Shown here: positions 24,301-32,730 of the stretch, piece by piece | Layout of the letters: each line of letters opens with the position of its first letter | Position numbering within the stretch: position 1 is the stretch's first letter | DNA from: Microbacterium galbinum | GTDB lineage: Bacteria; Actinomycetota; Actinomycetes; Actinomycetales; Microbacteriaceae | DNA: 64,000 bases | Direction: 5' to 3' | Assembly (NCBI RefSeq): GCF_023091225.1 | Contig: NZ_JAHWXM010000001.1 | Span: 1,612,001-1,676,000 of the forward strand | Notes under the pieces: model-generated | The model's database searches: none | What the model was told of the DNA's origin: nothing | What the model saw: only the letters and a program-made list of their open reading frames with translations | Made by a program: the position numbers and the translations under genes

Positions 24301-26753
24301 AGGTCGTAGACCGCCTTGCCGTAGGCATCCGCCGGCGCTGCCGGCAGAGCCGACGTGCGACCGGAGGCCACCCAGTGGGCGTCGACGACGTCACGGGTGA
24401 TCGCGGTGTTGTAGACCGCCACATCGGCGATCCGACCGTTCAGGTACCCCGAGCTGCCGGCCGAGGGCCAGCTGCCCAGCGAGTCGCCGCCGATCCGCCA
24501 GTAGCCGGAGTAGCTCTGACCGGTCGTGGTGTCGGAACGCGAACCGACGCGCTTGCCGTCGAGGTACAGCACCATGCCGGACGAGCTCATCGTGCCGACC
24601 ACGTGGTGCCACTGCCCGTCGTTGAGACCGGCGCCGCTCGTGACCGCCCGGGTGGTGCCCGGGTAGACACCGAACGACACCTGGCCGGTGTTGTTGAGGT
24701 AGATGTGCCGGTCGTAGCTGCCGGAGTTGCCGGTGGCGTTGTTACCGAAGCCGACGATCTTGCCGCCACTCGTGCTGGTGGTCTGGAACCAGGCCTCCAC
24801 CGAGAAGGTGTTGGGTCCGACCTCCGACACCGAGGATGCACCCGTGCCGTTCGAGCCGTTGAACGCCGTCGACGAGGACGCCGCTCCGACGACCTGGCCG
24901 GCCTGCCCGCGGGTGGTCCCGCCGGCGAGGGTGACGTCGTTGCCCGCCATCCAGTCGATGCCCGAGGTGCCGGACGCCTCGTTCAGCGGCCAGTAGTACT
25001 TCGGCTGCGAGTTGAGCACGGCGATGTTGTAGGCGTTCTCGGTGCCGGTCGCGGCCACGGTCGCCGAGGTCCAGTCGGACGTCGTCGAGTTGCCGTTCGG
25101 ATCGGTGACCTTCACGCGGTACTGGTACGTCTGACCCGCGGTGACCGCGTTGTCGGAGTACGTCAGGCGCGGACGCACCCAGTACGTCGACTCGGCCGTG
25201 GTCGTGTAGATCGGCTGCGCGATGTCGCGGCGGAAGACCTCGTAGGTCAGCTTCGCGTTGTCGGCATCGTGGTTGGCCGACCAGGCGATGCGCACCTGAC
25301 CGGCACGGAAGGACTGCGTGCTGATCTGGTAGGCCCCGCCCTGGATGGTCGGGCCGACCTTGTTCGGCGCGGTCGACGGCTTCGCGAAACGCACGAGGCC
25401 CTGCTGGGCGACGCCGCCGACGGCCGTGAACTCACCGCCGTAGATCAGGTACTCGCCGGCACCCGTGACCGACCATCCGGCCTGGTCCATGCCCGAGACC
25501 GAGCCCGGCTGCCACTTCGGATACCAGTGCAGCAGCTTCGCGGCAGGGTTGCCGGTGAAGCTGCGGTAACCGTAGGGGTCGGGCGTGATGGTGCGGTTCG
25601 ACGGGTTCTTGTCGAACGCCAGCGAGTGGTTGAAGTTCCACGGGTCGAGCTGCGGGAACTCACCGATGTTGCCGCAGTAGTGGGTGTGGGACGCCGTGTA
25701 GAGCACGCCCCCGGTCGGGAAGATCGAGTACGTGTCGCCGTGGCAGTCCTCCATCCACGCCATCGATCCGTCGCTCCAGTTCGCACGGAATGCGCCCTCG
25801 AAGTCGTCCTCGGTCTTGGAGCCGCCGAAGTCGTAGCCGCTGCCGTACACGCTGTCGCCGTCGGAGGCGAGCGCGTAGATCGATGCGCCGGTGCCGGCGT
25901 TGCGGATCACGCTGTTGATCGCCCACGGCAGGCTCTGGCCGGTGACCGCGTCGAGGGCGGCCATGCCGCGCCCGGGGTTGGTCGAGCCGTTGGTCGAGGT
26001 GAAGGAACCACCGATGACGACCTTCGACTTGTCGGGCGACACCACCACGGCGCGCACGCCGTAGCCGCCCGCGAGTTGCGGGTTGAAGTCGAGCACGGCA
26101 CCGGTCGATGCGCTCAGCGCGGCGACACCGGTGCGGGCGACGTTGTTGATGTTGGTGAACTCACCGGTGACGTAGACGGTCGTGTCGGTGGCGACGATGC
26201 CCTGCACGATCGTGTTCGTCCCGGGGGTCCAGGTCGAGATGAGCTGCCCGGTCGCGGTGTTGAAGGCCGCGAGACGGTAGCGGTTCTGCCCGTCGACGGC
26301 CGTGAACCCGCCGCCGATGTAGAGGCGGGAGCCGTCGGGCGAGACGGCGGCCGCGAGGATGCGACCGTTCACGTTCGGGTTGAACGATGTGTCGAGCACA
26401 CCCGTGGCGAGGTTGTACGCCAGCAGGTTCGACCGCGCTGTCTCGTTCGTGCCGGCGGCGGCGCCGGCCGGGCGCGCGCTGGTGAACTGGCCACCGGCGA
26501 AGACCTTGTTGCCCGCGACGGCCTGAGCCCACACGATGCCGTTGATCTGCACGGTCGGCAGCGGATCGGCGCTCATGGTCGTCGGCAGCGCCGGATCGGT
26601 CGGAACCGTATCGGCCTGCGCGGCGGGAGCCGTCAGTGTGGCACCGAGCATCGCTGTCACCAGAACGGTGACGATCCCCAGTGCGATACGACGGAATGGA
26701 CGTGAATTCGAATCGTGATCGTTTTCGATCGCGTCGAGTCGACGGACTCGCAT
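21309..26753 (-). CDS. giant secreted multidomain protein with LamG and PKD domains
   Basis: The protein has 1814 residues and a signal peptide ending near residue 48. Residues 60-450 form a propeller-like region with repeated strands such as VFAGGQFTS, LYIGGGFTA and VVIGGSFTS. A fibronectin-III-like domain lies around 470-570. Two LamG/concanavalin domains begin near 588 (YYWPLNEASG) and 823 (LYWRLGETTG). Three PKD domains follow, with SWNFGDG cores near 1085, 1170 and 1255. A beta-sandwich (1300-1490), a fourth PKD (near 1549) and a second beta-sandwich complete it. It is probably a surface adhesin or polysaccharide-binding protein. No sortase motif is visible. GGGGAGG lies four bases before the ATG. 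Confidence 0.88.
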   Translation of the reverse strand: MRVRRLDAIENDHDSNSRPFRRIALGIVTVLVTAMLGATLTAPAAQADTVPTDPALPTTMSADPLPTVQINGIVWAQAVAGNKVFAGGQFTSARPAGAAAGTNETARSNLLAYNLATGVLDTSFNPNVNGRILAAAVSPDGSRLYIGGGFTAVDGQNRYRLAAFNTATGQLISTWTPGTNTIVQGIVATDTTVYVTGEFTNINNVARTGVAALSASTGAVLDFNPQLAGGYGVRAVVVSPDKSKVVIGGSFTSTNGSTNPGRGMAALDAVTGQSLPWAINSVIRNAGTGASIYALASDGDSVYGSGYDFGGSKTEDDFEGAFRANWSDGSMAWMEDCHGDTYSIFPTGGVLYTASHTHYCGNIGEFPQLDPWNFNHSLAFDKNPSNRTITPDPYGYRSFTGNPAAKLLHWYPKWQPGSVSGMDQAGWSVTGAGEYLIYGGEFTAVGGVAQQGLVRFAKPSTAPNKVGPTIQGGAYQISTQSFRAGQVRIAWSANHDADNAKLTYEVFRRDIAQPIYTTTAESTYWVRPRLTYSDNAVTAGQTYQYRVKVTDPNGNSTTSDWTSATVAATGTENAYNIAVLNSQPKYYWPLNEASGTSGIDWMAGNDVTLAGGTTRGQAGQVVGAASSSTAFNGSNGTGASSVSEVGPNTFSVEAWFQTTSTSGGKIVGFGNNATGNSGSYDRHIYLNNTGQVSFGVYPGTTRAVTSGAGLNDGQWHHVVGTMSSSGMVLYLDGKRVGSRSDTTTGQSYSGYWRIGGDSLGSWPSAGSSGYLNGRIADVAVYNTAITRDVVDAHWVASGRTSALPAAPADAYGKAVYDLDPTLYWRLGETTGTVAADSGRDGSTGSYKTSGNASIQRGETGALAGVTNKSIRFTSSSVGSTWNNRQNVISDRQYAASDIYSIETWFKTTTTGGGKIVGFGNSNSNNANASSNYDRHIYMDTVGRLKFGTYNGGTNILTAPSTYRDNQWHYVVAQQSPSGMQLYVDGELVASNSVSNAEDYAGYWRVGGDSTWEGNPFWVGSVDEVAIYSAPLSASQILQHYQLGKTGQGNELPVAQFTTTPTDLSVAFDASSSSDVEGPIADYSWNFGDGETGSGVAPTHAYTTAGTYTVTLTVRDSGSLTSSVSHDVVVRNPNVLPTSAFTASAEFLALSVDGSASADPDGTIASYSWNFGDGASATGATAAHTFGASGTYAVSLTVTDDRGGSATSTQQIVVEAANVPPKAVANVVRGADGMTVSADGSGSTDTDGTITAYAWNFGDNATATGATASHTYTTAGTYTVTLTVTDNRGATHQATSSVVVAPASTEDVIARDAFARSASASWGSADVGGAWTTTGGAAAFSVAGGVGKMALAAGQTREARLAGVSSTNTITSLTISSSNATSGGAFNLTVNGRQVGSDVYSGRIKVESTGVIRLYLLRNETAIGNSVVLPGNYVAGESLSAVLSVRGTSPTNLSLKVWRTGTTEPTTPQLQTTDTTAALQQAGSVGLKMAVSSVSTVSTVISIDDYKVVTGAVVAPPNQAPVAAFVSSTTGLTANVNANGSSDSDGTIASYAWNFGDGATGTGVTASHPYAAAGTYTVTLTVTDDDGATHTVTAPVTVTAPPVDPPAGPTPLATDEFNRTLTGGWGTSDLGGAWATSGGNAAFGVAAGQGTVTLAPSQTREARLGVSATNIVLDTLFSSDVASTGGTASVTVLGRTVGTSNYSARVRFEPAGVIRLYILRDETAIGNSYVLPTAYTPGQVLHTKLSVTGTNPTTIAAKIWVEGQPEPTAWQLQGTDTTAALQAAGGVGIKTSISSASTNPATKLSFDRIAVVVPQ

Positions 26754-26930
26754 AGCGCCTCCCCAGGCGGCTGCCGAGTGATCGGCAAAAGAAGTGGATT
26801 CCCCCGCGTCCCCCATAGACGCATCCGCGGCAACGATAGCGCACAACCGCGGCGGATACCAGAAGAAGTTTCGCGACGGTTCCGCGACACCCCGGATCAG
26901 GCGTCTCGGGCCGGAAAGATCACCCCGGCG

Positions 26931-27944
26931 TCAGACCAGGATCTGCGCGAGGTGAGCGCACATCTCGTGCGTCGTGAAGCGCTCCTCGACGTCCCGACGC
27001 CCCGCCAGCCCCATCTCCGCCGCGCGCTGCGGATCGTCGATCAGGCCGATCAACCGCTGCGCGAGGGCCTCGTCGTCGCCGAGCGGCACGAGATGGCCGG
27101 TGCGCCCCTCCGTGACGTACTGCGACATTCCGGGGGTGTCGGTGTTCACGACCGGCCGACCGGTCGCGAAGGCCTCGAGCGTCACCGTCATGCCGGAGAC
27201 GTGCAGATTGGGCCGGGTCGCGGTGGCGATGACGGATGCCGTCGCATAGAGCTCGTGCAGTTCGCCATGACTCATCCGCTGCACGACCTCGACACCGGCC
27301 GGAGCATCCGTCGACGCCGACGACTGGACGATGAGCTCGACGTCCGGGCGCTGCTCGTGCACGCGCGCCAGCGCGCGGAACAGCGTCTGCGGATCGCGGT
27401 CGCGGTCGTTGCCGACGCTGACGATGCGCGGGCGATCGGGGTACGGGCGGGGCGAGAAGAACTCGGCGTCGACGCCGAACGGCACCGCGACGATCCGTGG
27501 CCCCGCGCTTCCGAAGAGGGCGCGCAGGGGCTCGACCTGCGCCTCGCTGAGCACCCACAGCGTCTCGGCGCCGCGGAGCACCTCGACGAGACGACCGGTG
27601 TCGGCTCCGCGCTCGATCATGTCGGTCAGCCAGATCACTCCGGAGGCGAACCGCTCGTAGGGGCTCGCGACCTGCATGCGGAACGCCGCGTTCTCGTCCC
27701 ACGTGAACGCCGTCTGGGCGCGCGGTCGGGGTCCGATCCCCACGCGCGACCGCAGGCGCGAGAGACGTCCGGGGGCCGGGAGGTCGAGCACCGCGACCGG
27801 CGCGTACTCGCACAGACCGTCGAGCCCGTAGGGCCACACGCTCGGCACCTCGCCGGCGGAGTGCCGGCGCTCCCAGCGCGTCACCGACTGCTCGGCAGGG
27901 AATCCCCAGATCAGCGGGCGGCGTTCGTGCGGCGGCGTGGACAC
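26931..27944 (-). CDS. glycosyltransferase, GT-B fold (family 1/4 type)
   Basis: The 337-residue enzyme has a poorly conserved N-terminal half and a clear GT1/GT4 C-terminal half. RPRIVSVGNDRDRDPQTLF begins the donor domain, and MTVTLEAFATGRPVVNTDTPG carries the E-x7-E-like donor-sugar motif. It probably adds one sugar of the exopolysaccharide repeat unit on the cytoplasmic side. The GTG start has TATCCT exactly six bases upstream. The gene is divergent from the next glycosyltransferase, with a 59-bp shared promoter region. Confidence 0.85.
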   Translation of the reverse strand: MSTPPHERRPLIWGFPAEQSVTRWERRHSAGEVPSVWPYGLDGLCEYAPVAVLDLPAPGRLSRLRSRVGIGPRPRAQTAFTWDENAAFRMQVASPYERFASGVIWLTDMIERGADTGRLVEVLRGAETLWVLSEAQVEPLRALFGSAGPRIVAVPFGVDAEFFSPRPYPDRPRIVSVGNDRDRDPQTLFRALARVHEQRPDVELIVQSSASTDAPAGVEVVQRMSHGELHELYATASVIATATRPNLHVSGMTVTLEAFATGRPVVNTDTPGMSQYVTEGRTGHLVPLGDDEALAQRLIGLIDDPQRAAEMGLAGRRDVEERFTTHEMCAHLAQILV

Positions 27945-27950
27945 CGCCCC

Positions 27951-27956
27951 AGGATA
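27951..27956 (-). promoter_or_regulatory. -10 box (leaderless type) of the minus-strand glycosyltransferase
   Basis: TATCCT is followed by six bases and the GTG at 27944. Confidence 0.55.
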
Positions 27957-27991
27957 GCCCGCGGTCTTCCGGCGTTGTCGGCCGCCTCGGG

Positions 27992-27997
27992 CATACT
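27992..27997 (+). promoter_or_regulatory. -10 box (leaderless type) of the plus-strand glycosyltransferase
   Basis: CATACT, one base from TATACT, is followed by six bases and the ATG at 28004. Confidence 0.4.
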
Positions 27998-28003
27998 GAT
28001 GCG

Positions 28004-29191
28004 ATGCAGACCGCCTCCGCTCCGTCGTCGACGTCCCTGCGCATCGCCCTCATCGGCACGCGCGGCATCCCCGCCGCCTACGGCGGATTCGAGACCGCCG
28101 TCGAAGAGGTCGGACGGCGCCTCGTCGAACGCGGGCATCGGGTGCTGGTCTACGGGCGCGACGCCGGCACAGCGGGCGACGTGCACCTCGGCATGCGCCG
28201 CGTGACCCTGCCGGCGGTGCGTCAGAAGGCGCTCGAGACCCTCAGCCACACGGCCCTGTCGACGGTGCACGCCGTCACCAGGGCCCGACCGGATGCCGCG
28301 TTCGTGTTCAACGCCGCGAACTCGCCCTTCCTCCCGCTGCTGCGCGCCCGTCGCATCCCGGTCGCCCTCCACATGGACGGGCTGGAGTGGCGACGCTCGA
28401 AGTGGGGCCCGCGCGGCAAGGCGTACTACCGCGCCGCCGAGTCGTTCGGGGTGCGTCAGGCCGACGCGATCATCGCCGACGCCCCCGGCATCGCCGACTA
28501 CTACGACCACCAGTTCGGTGTCGCGAGCGAGCTGATCCGCTACGGCGCCCCCCTGCTCGACGACGCTCCGTCCGACGGCATCCGCGAACTCGGTCTCGAG
28601 CCCGGGGGCTACCACCTGGTCGTCGCCCGCTTCGAACCCGAGAACCACGTCCGCGAGATCGTCGAGGGCTATGCGATGTCGCAGGCCACGAAACCGCTCG
28701 TCGTGGTCGGCTCCGCGCCCTACGCCGCGGAGTACACGGCCGCGATCGACCGGATCGCCGCCGCCGATCCACGCATCCGACTGCTCGGCGCCGTCTACGA
28801 CCAAGACCTCCTCGACGCGCTCTACCACCACGCCTCGACGTACCTGCACGGCCATTCGGTCGGCGGCACGAACCCCTCCCTGCTGCGCGCGATGGGCGCC
28901 GGCACGGCCGTGATCGCGTTCGACGTGGTCTTCAACCGCGAGGTGCTCGACGAGCAGGGCTGGTACTTCCGCACGCCGGCGGATGTCGCGGCTGCGGTCG
29001 ACGCGGCGGAATCGGATGCCGGAGCCGTCGCCGCGGCATCCGCTGCCGTCCGGCGTCGCGCGGCCGATGCGTTCTCGTGGAACGACGTCGCCGCAACCTA
29101 TGAAGACCTCGCCCGGCGCCTGGCGGCCGGCGACAGCATCCATCCCCTCGCGCGCCGCGCGCACCGCGCGGAGACGGAGTGGCCCGGCTAG
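28004..29191 (+). CDS. glycosyltransferase with DUF1972 N-terminus (rhamnosyltransferase-like)
   Basis: The 395-residue protein starts with RIALIGTRGIPAAYGGFETA and EEVGRRLVERGHRV, the hallmark of DUF1972-type GT4 enzymes. These often transfer rhamnose or another deoxysugar in capsule pathways. The C-terminal half contains the donor site segment HGHSVGGTNPSLLRAMGAGT. The specific sugar is not readable from sequence. Its stop codon TAG at 29189-29191 overlaps the TAG of the convergent flippase gene through the palindrome CTAG. Confidence 0.88.
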   Translation: MQTASAPSSTSLRIALIGTRGIPAAYGGFETAVEEVGRRLVERGHRVLVYGRDAGTAGDVHLGMRRVTLPAVRQKALETLSHTALSTVHAVTRARPDAAFVFNAANSPFLPLLRARRIPVALHMDGLEWRRSKWGPRGKAYYRAAESFGVRQADAIIADAPGIADYYDHQFGVASELIRYGAPLLDDAPSDGIRELGLEPGGYHLVVARFEPENHVREIVEGYAMSQATKPLVVVGSAPYAAEYTAAIDRIAAADPRIRLLGAVYDQDLLDALYHHASTYLHGHSVGGTNPSLLRAMGAGTAVIAFDVVFNREVLDEQGWYFRTPADVAAAVDAAESDAGAVAAASAAVRRRAADAFSWNDVAATYEDLARRLAAGDSIHPLARRAHRAETEWPG

Positions 29192-30522
29192 ACCGCGTCG
29201 ACCGCGGTCTCGGCCGCGGCATCGGGTTCGCTCTTCAGGAGTCGATCCCGGTGGCGGTGGATGTAGATCGCGTACGGGATCACCTGGCAGACGATCAGCG
29301 CGAAGCTCACGCCGAGCAGCGGTCCGACGATGCCGAGCACCGGCGTCAGCACGAGCGAGAGCACGATGCTGACCGCGGCCATCGCCAGGGTCGGGATGAC
29401 CTGGAAGCGGATGCCGGGTTTGTCCATGATGAACATCCCGAGCGGATACACGGCCGCGGTGAGCATGATCATCGCGCCGAAGGCGAGGATCGTCGAGGTG
29501 CGCACGTCGAGTTCGCCCTGGGTGATGAACTCGAACAGCCACGGTGCGATCAGCCAGACGAACGCGGTGGCGGCCGCTACGGCTCCGGCGAAGAGCAGCG
29601 AGAGCAGATACGGTCCGCGCTTCAGCTCACCCCTGTGCCGCAGACGGGCGAACTGCGGCCACAGCGCGACGCCCGCGGCCATCACCAGGCCGTTGAGGGC
29701 GAAGAACACCTGACCCGTGACACCGTACTCGGCCACGTCGGTCGGCGTTCCGAACTGGGCGAGCACGTAACGCTGCGACCCGACGGCGATCGGGTAGGTG
29801 ATCATCTGCGCGAGCATCGGCCAGCCGACGTCCATGACCCTCACCCCGGGGATGCTGCGCCAGCGGAACAGCATCCGCAGAGCATCCGGGATCAGCGGCC
29901 GCGTCGACCGCGTCACCAGCAGGAAGCCGATGATCGCCGACAGCAGCGAGGCGCCGTACGAGGCGATCGCGAGATACGAATCGAACTCACGCCCGCCGAG
30001 GTGGAGCATCAGCCAGACACCACCGAGGGTGACCGGCGAGATGAGGCCCTGCACCAGGATCACCAGGTGGTTGCGCCGCTGCCCGAGCAGGATGCGGAAC
30101 CACACGCCCAGGGTGATCGACAGGCTGAACAACGTGATGCACAGGAAGGCGGCGAGCGCCGCCCCCGGGATCGCACCGGCGTCGCCGAACAGGGCGCGCC
30201 ATCCGCCCGTGACGAGCAGCACGGTGTTGATGAGCATGAGTCCGGTCGCGAACATCAGCAGGATGCGGCCGACCGAGGTGACCTGCAGTCGGAGCCGGCG
30301 ATCGGTGCGGATGTCGTCACTGGTCGCGACGGCGTTCACGAGAACCGCGCCGCTGCCGAGGTCGGTGAACGTCAGCAGCGACGGGATCGTGATGAGCAGC
30401 GAGTACAGGGCGTAGTGCTGGATGTCGGTCTCGCCGAGGATCATGCGGGTCGTGATGACCCCGCAGACCAGCGAGACGACCATCGTCAGCGCGCGAGCGC
30501 CGAGGGCCAGGAGCGAGTTCAT
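29188..30522 (-). CDS. polysaccharide flippase / MATE-like exporter (Wzx type)
   Basis: The 444-residue protein is almost entirely hydrophobic, with about twelve to fourteen helices. N-terminal SLLALGARALTMVVSLVCGVI and later SVGRILLMFATGLMLI match the general pattern of Wzx/MOP-superfamily exporters. It should move the lipid-linked repeat unit across the membrane. The ATG at 30522 follows the stop of the Wzz/kinase gene by seven bases, so the two form an operon. Wzx proteins vary strongly in sequence; the assignment rests on topology and context. Confidence 0.82.
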   Translation of the reverse strand: MNSLLALGARALTMVVSLVCGVITTRMILGETDIQHYALYSLLITIPSLLTFTDLGSGAVLVNAVATSDDIRTDRRLRLQVTSVGRILLMFATGLMLINTVLLVTGGWRALFGDAGAIPGAALAAFLCITLFSLSITLGVWFRILLGQRRNHLVILVQGLISPVTLGGVWLMLHLGGREFDSYLAIASYGASLLSAIIGFLLVTRSTRPLIPDALRMLFRWRSIPGVRVMDVGWPMLAQMITYPIAVGSQRYVLAQFGTPTDVAEYGVTGQVFFALNGLVMAAGVALWPQFARLRHRGELKRGPYLLSLLFAGAVAAATAFVWLIAPWLFEFITQGELDVRTSTILAFGAMIMLTAAVYPLGMFIMDKPGIRFQVIPTLAMAAVSIVLSLVLTPVLGIVGPLLGVSFALIVCQVIPYAIYIHRHRDRLLKSEPDAAAETAVDAV

Positions 30523-30529
30523 GGCGGTG

Positions 30530-31912
30530 TCAGCGCGGGGCGCGGGCGGCGAGGCGCGGGCGGACGCCGCGTCTCGGCTCGTCGGTGTAGTACGGGCTCT
30601 TCGCCGCGCCGCGCACACCGTTCAGCACGATTCCGAGCACCGGGGTCCTGGTCGACTCGAGCGAACCCAGGGCGCGCGTGAGATCGGCGGCCTTGGTGCG
30701 GTTCGAGCGCACGACGAACAGGGTGCCGTCGGCCATCGTCGACAGCCACAGCGCGTCGCTGACCGACAGCACGGGCGCGGTGTCGATGATGACGTAGTCG
30801 TAGGAATCGCGCGCCTCGTCGACGATGCGATGCAGTCCGCCGCTCGACAGCAGCTGGCCGGGGTTCGGGGGCTGCGCTCCGGCGGTGAGGATGTCGAGTC
30901 CGGGTCTACCCCACTGCTGCACGGCGTCGGCGAGCTCCACGTCGCCGATCAGCACGGTGGTCAGGCCGATCGAGCCCTCGAGCTGGGTGTAGCGGGCGGT
31001 GCTCGGGCGGCGCAGGTCGGCCTCGATGAACAGCACCGAGCGCCCTCCCTCGGCGAGGGTCAGGGCGAGTCCGAGGCTCACCGACGACTTGCCCTCCTGC
31101 GCCGAGCACGAGGTGACGAGGATGACGCGACGGTTCTTGTCGACGTCGACGAACTTGAGGCTCGCGGCGACCTGCCGCATCGCCTCGGCGACGCGGCCGT
31201 CGGGCTGCGAGCGGATGATGCGGGCGATCGTGTGGGTGTCGGATGCTTCGGGGATCTCGCCGAGGAGGGCGACCTCGGTGGCGTCGCTCAGCGTGCGCGC
31301 GGTCGTGATGCGGGTGGCCAGAAGCCGTCGGAGCAGCGCGAAGACGACACCGAGCGCGATTCCGGCGACGGCACCCACCATCACGTTCAGGCGGGTGTTC
31401 GGGGAGATCGGAACCGTCGGAGTGCGTGCGGCGGAGATCGTGTCGACGCGCACGGCGGGCTCGCCGTCGGCGCTGACCGGAGAGACGCCCGCGACGGCCG
31501 TCGCGAGCTCCTGGGCGATCGCGTTCGCGGTCTCGGCCGCGCTCTCGCCACTGGCATCCGTCACCCCGATCTCGATGACGACGGTGTTCAGGGGCACGTT
31601 GACGTCGACCCGTCGCGCCAGACGGTTGGCGGTCTCGTCGAGCCCGAGGTCGTCGATCACCGGGTCGAGCACGGTCGGCGACTTCACGAGGAGCGTGTAG
31701 GTCTGCACCAGGCTCTGCACGTAGTTCGACCCCTGCACCAGCTCGCTGGTGTTCTCGCCCCGGGTCGGGATCACGATCACCTGCGACTCGGCCCGGTACT
31801 CGGGGTCGATGAACTGCGAGTACCCGTATGCGGAACCCGCGCCGAGCACCATCAGCACGACGATCACGATCCAGTGGTTCCTGAGCGACTGGAAATAGTC
31901 CTGCAGTGTCAT
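30530..31912 (-). CDS. polysaccharide co-polymerase fused to a BY-kinase-like ATPase (Wzz/CpsCD type)
   Basis: The 460-residue fusion starts with a Wzz domain (residues 1-200): one helix near residue 15, an extracytoplasmic loop and a second helix near 180. The ATPase domain (about 245-450) has Walker A CSAQEGKSS, Walker A' FIEADLRRP and Walker B VIIDTAPV. Such proteins set polymer chain length through a kinase-phosphatase cycle. The usual C-terminal tyrosine cluster is reduced to PYYTDEP, so autophosphorylation may differ. GGGGACAC precedes the ATG at 31912. It is divergent from the phosphatase gene and upstream of the flippase. Confidence 0.9.
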   Translation of the reverse strand: MTLQDYFQSLRNHWIVIVVLMVLGAGSAYGYSQFIDPEYRAESQVIVIPTRGENTSELVQGSNYVQSLVQTYTLLVKSPTVLDPVIDDLGLDETANRLARRVDVNVPLNTVVIEIGVTDASGESAAETANAIAQELATAVAGVSPVSADGEPAVRVDTISAARTPTVPISPNTRLNVMVGAVAGIALGVVFALLRRLLATRITTARTLSDATEVALLGEIPEASDTHTIARIIRSQPDGRVAEAMRQVAASLKFVDVDKNRRVILVTSCSAQEGKSSVSLGLALTLAEGGRSVLFIEADLRRPSTARYTQLEGSIGLTTVLIGDVELADAVQQWGRPGLDILTAGAQPPNPGQLLSSGGLHRIVDEARDSYDYVIIDTAPVLSVSDALWLSTMADGTLFVVRSNRTKAADLTRALGSLESTRTPVLGIVLNGVRGAAKSPYYTDEPRRGVRPRLAARAPR

Positions 31913-32040
31913 GTGTCCCCGTATCCCCTCGGCACCTCGACGTGCCTCAGTGTCTCGCACGGTGCCTTCCCCGCGACCATTATCACCTATGTTGGAGGAT
32001 CGGACCGCAGAGATCTCTGCGGGGCACGACGGGGGAACAC

Positions 32041-32697
32041 GTGACGCACAGACTGATCTTCGTCTGCGAGGCGAACATCTGCCGGTCGCCGCTGATGGAG
32101 CTGGTGCTCCGCGCGCAGGGCGATGCGGCCGGGTGGCAGATCTCGAGCGCGGGTACCCGCGTGGGGACCGCGGGCAATCGCATGTGCGTGACCTCGGCCG
32201 AGATCGCCGAGGCCTCCGGCGATGCCGAGACGCCGATCCTCGCCGCCGGCCACCGCTCGGAGGCGATCGACGCCGAGGCGCTGCGGACCGCCGATCTGAT
32301 CCTCACCGCCAGTCGCGCCGAGCGCTCGGCGGTCGCCGCCGCCGCACCCGCCGCCCGTTCCCGCGCATTCACCCTGCGCGAGGCGATCCACCTCGGGGTC
32401 GAGCCCGTCGATGCCCGTGAGTTCGAGATCATCGCCGAATTCGATGCGGATGCCGCGAGCACCACGGGCCTGGCCCGATACGCCGAGGCGCTCCACGCCC
32501 GTCGCGGCTTCACCGCACCGCCGAAGACGAACCGCGCGCTGTTCGGTCGCCGCCGCCGGAACCCGTTCGACATCGCCGACGCGCACCACGACTCGGCGCG
32601 CGAGCACCGCGCGATGCTGACCTCGACGTCGGCCGAGGTCGGGCAGTTCCTGCGTCAGGCTGCGGCTTTCCTCGACTCTGCGTCGGGTTCGCGCTGA
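32041..32697 (+). CDS. low-molecular-weight protein tyrosine phosphatase-like (Wzb type)
   Basis: The 218-residue protein has the P-loop VCEANICRSP, a C-x5-R match in which the usual CxGNxCRS has Ala-Asn. A second part, FDIADAHHDS, stands where the family has its DPF/acid loop. It is about 60 residues longer than common LMW-PTPs because of an insert near residues 140-165. It probably dephosphorylates the adjacent Wzz/BY-kinase, from which it is divergently transcribed. GTG 32041 follows GGGGGAACAC. Activity is inferred; the altered loops could lower it. Confidence 0.82.
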   Translation: MTHRLIFVCEANICRSPLMELVLRAQGDAAGWQISSAGTRVGTAGNRMCVTSAEIAEASGDAETPILAAGHRSEAIDAEALRTADLILTASRAERSAVAAAAPAARSRAFTLREAIHLGVEPVDAREFEIIAEFDADAASTTGLARYAEALHARRGFTAPPKTNRALFGRRRRNPFDIADAHHDSAREHRAMLTSTSAEVGQFLRQAAAFLDSASGSR

Positions 32698-32730
32698 CGT
32701 CAGCGGTCTCGGACCCCTGCGCCCTCGATC

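Noticed and set aside
21018..26705. A 5.7-kb open frame on the plus strand opposite the giant secreted protein gene
   Set aside because: Its translation is Arg/Gly/Val-rich and low in Ile, Lys and Phe, with no domain pattern. The minus strand frame has a signal peptide, LamG and PKD domains. The plus frame is a GC-bias shadow.
32693..32704. 12-bp palindrome GCTGACGTCAGC at the phosphatase stop codon
   Set aside because: It overlaps the stop codon, is not repeated elsewhere and has no loop for a terminator. It is likely chance.
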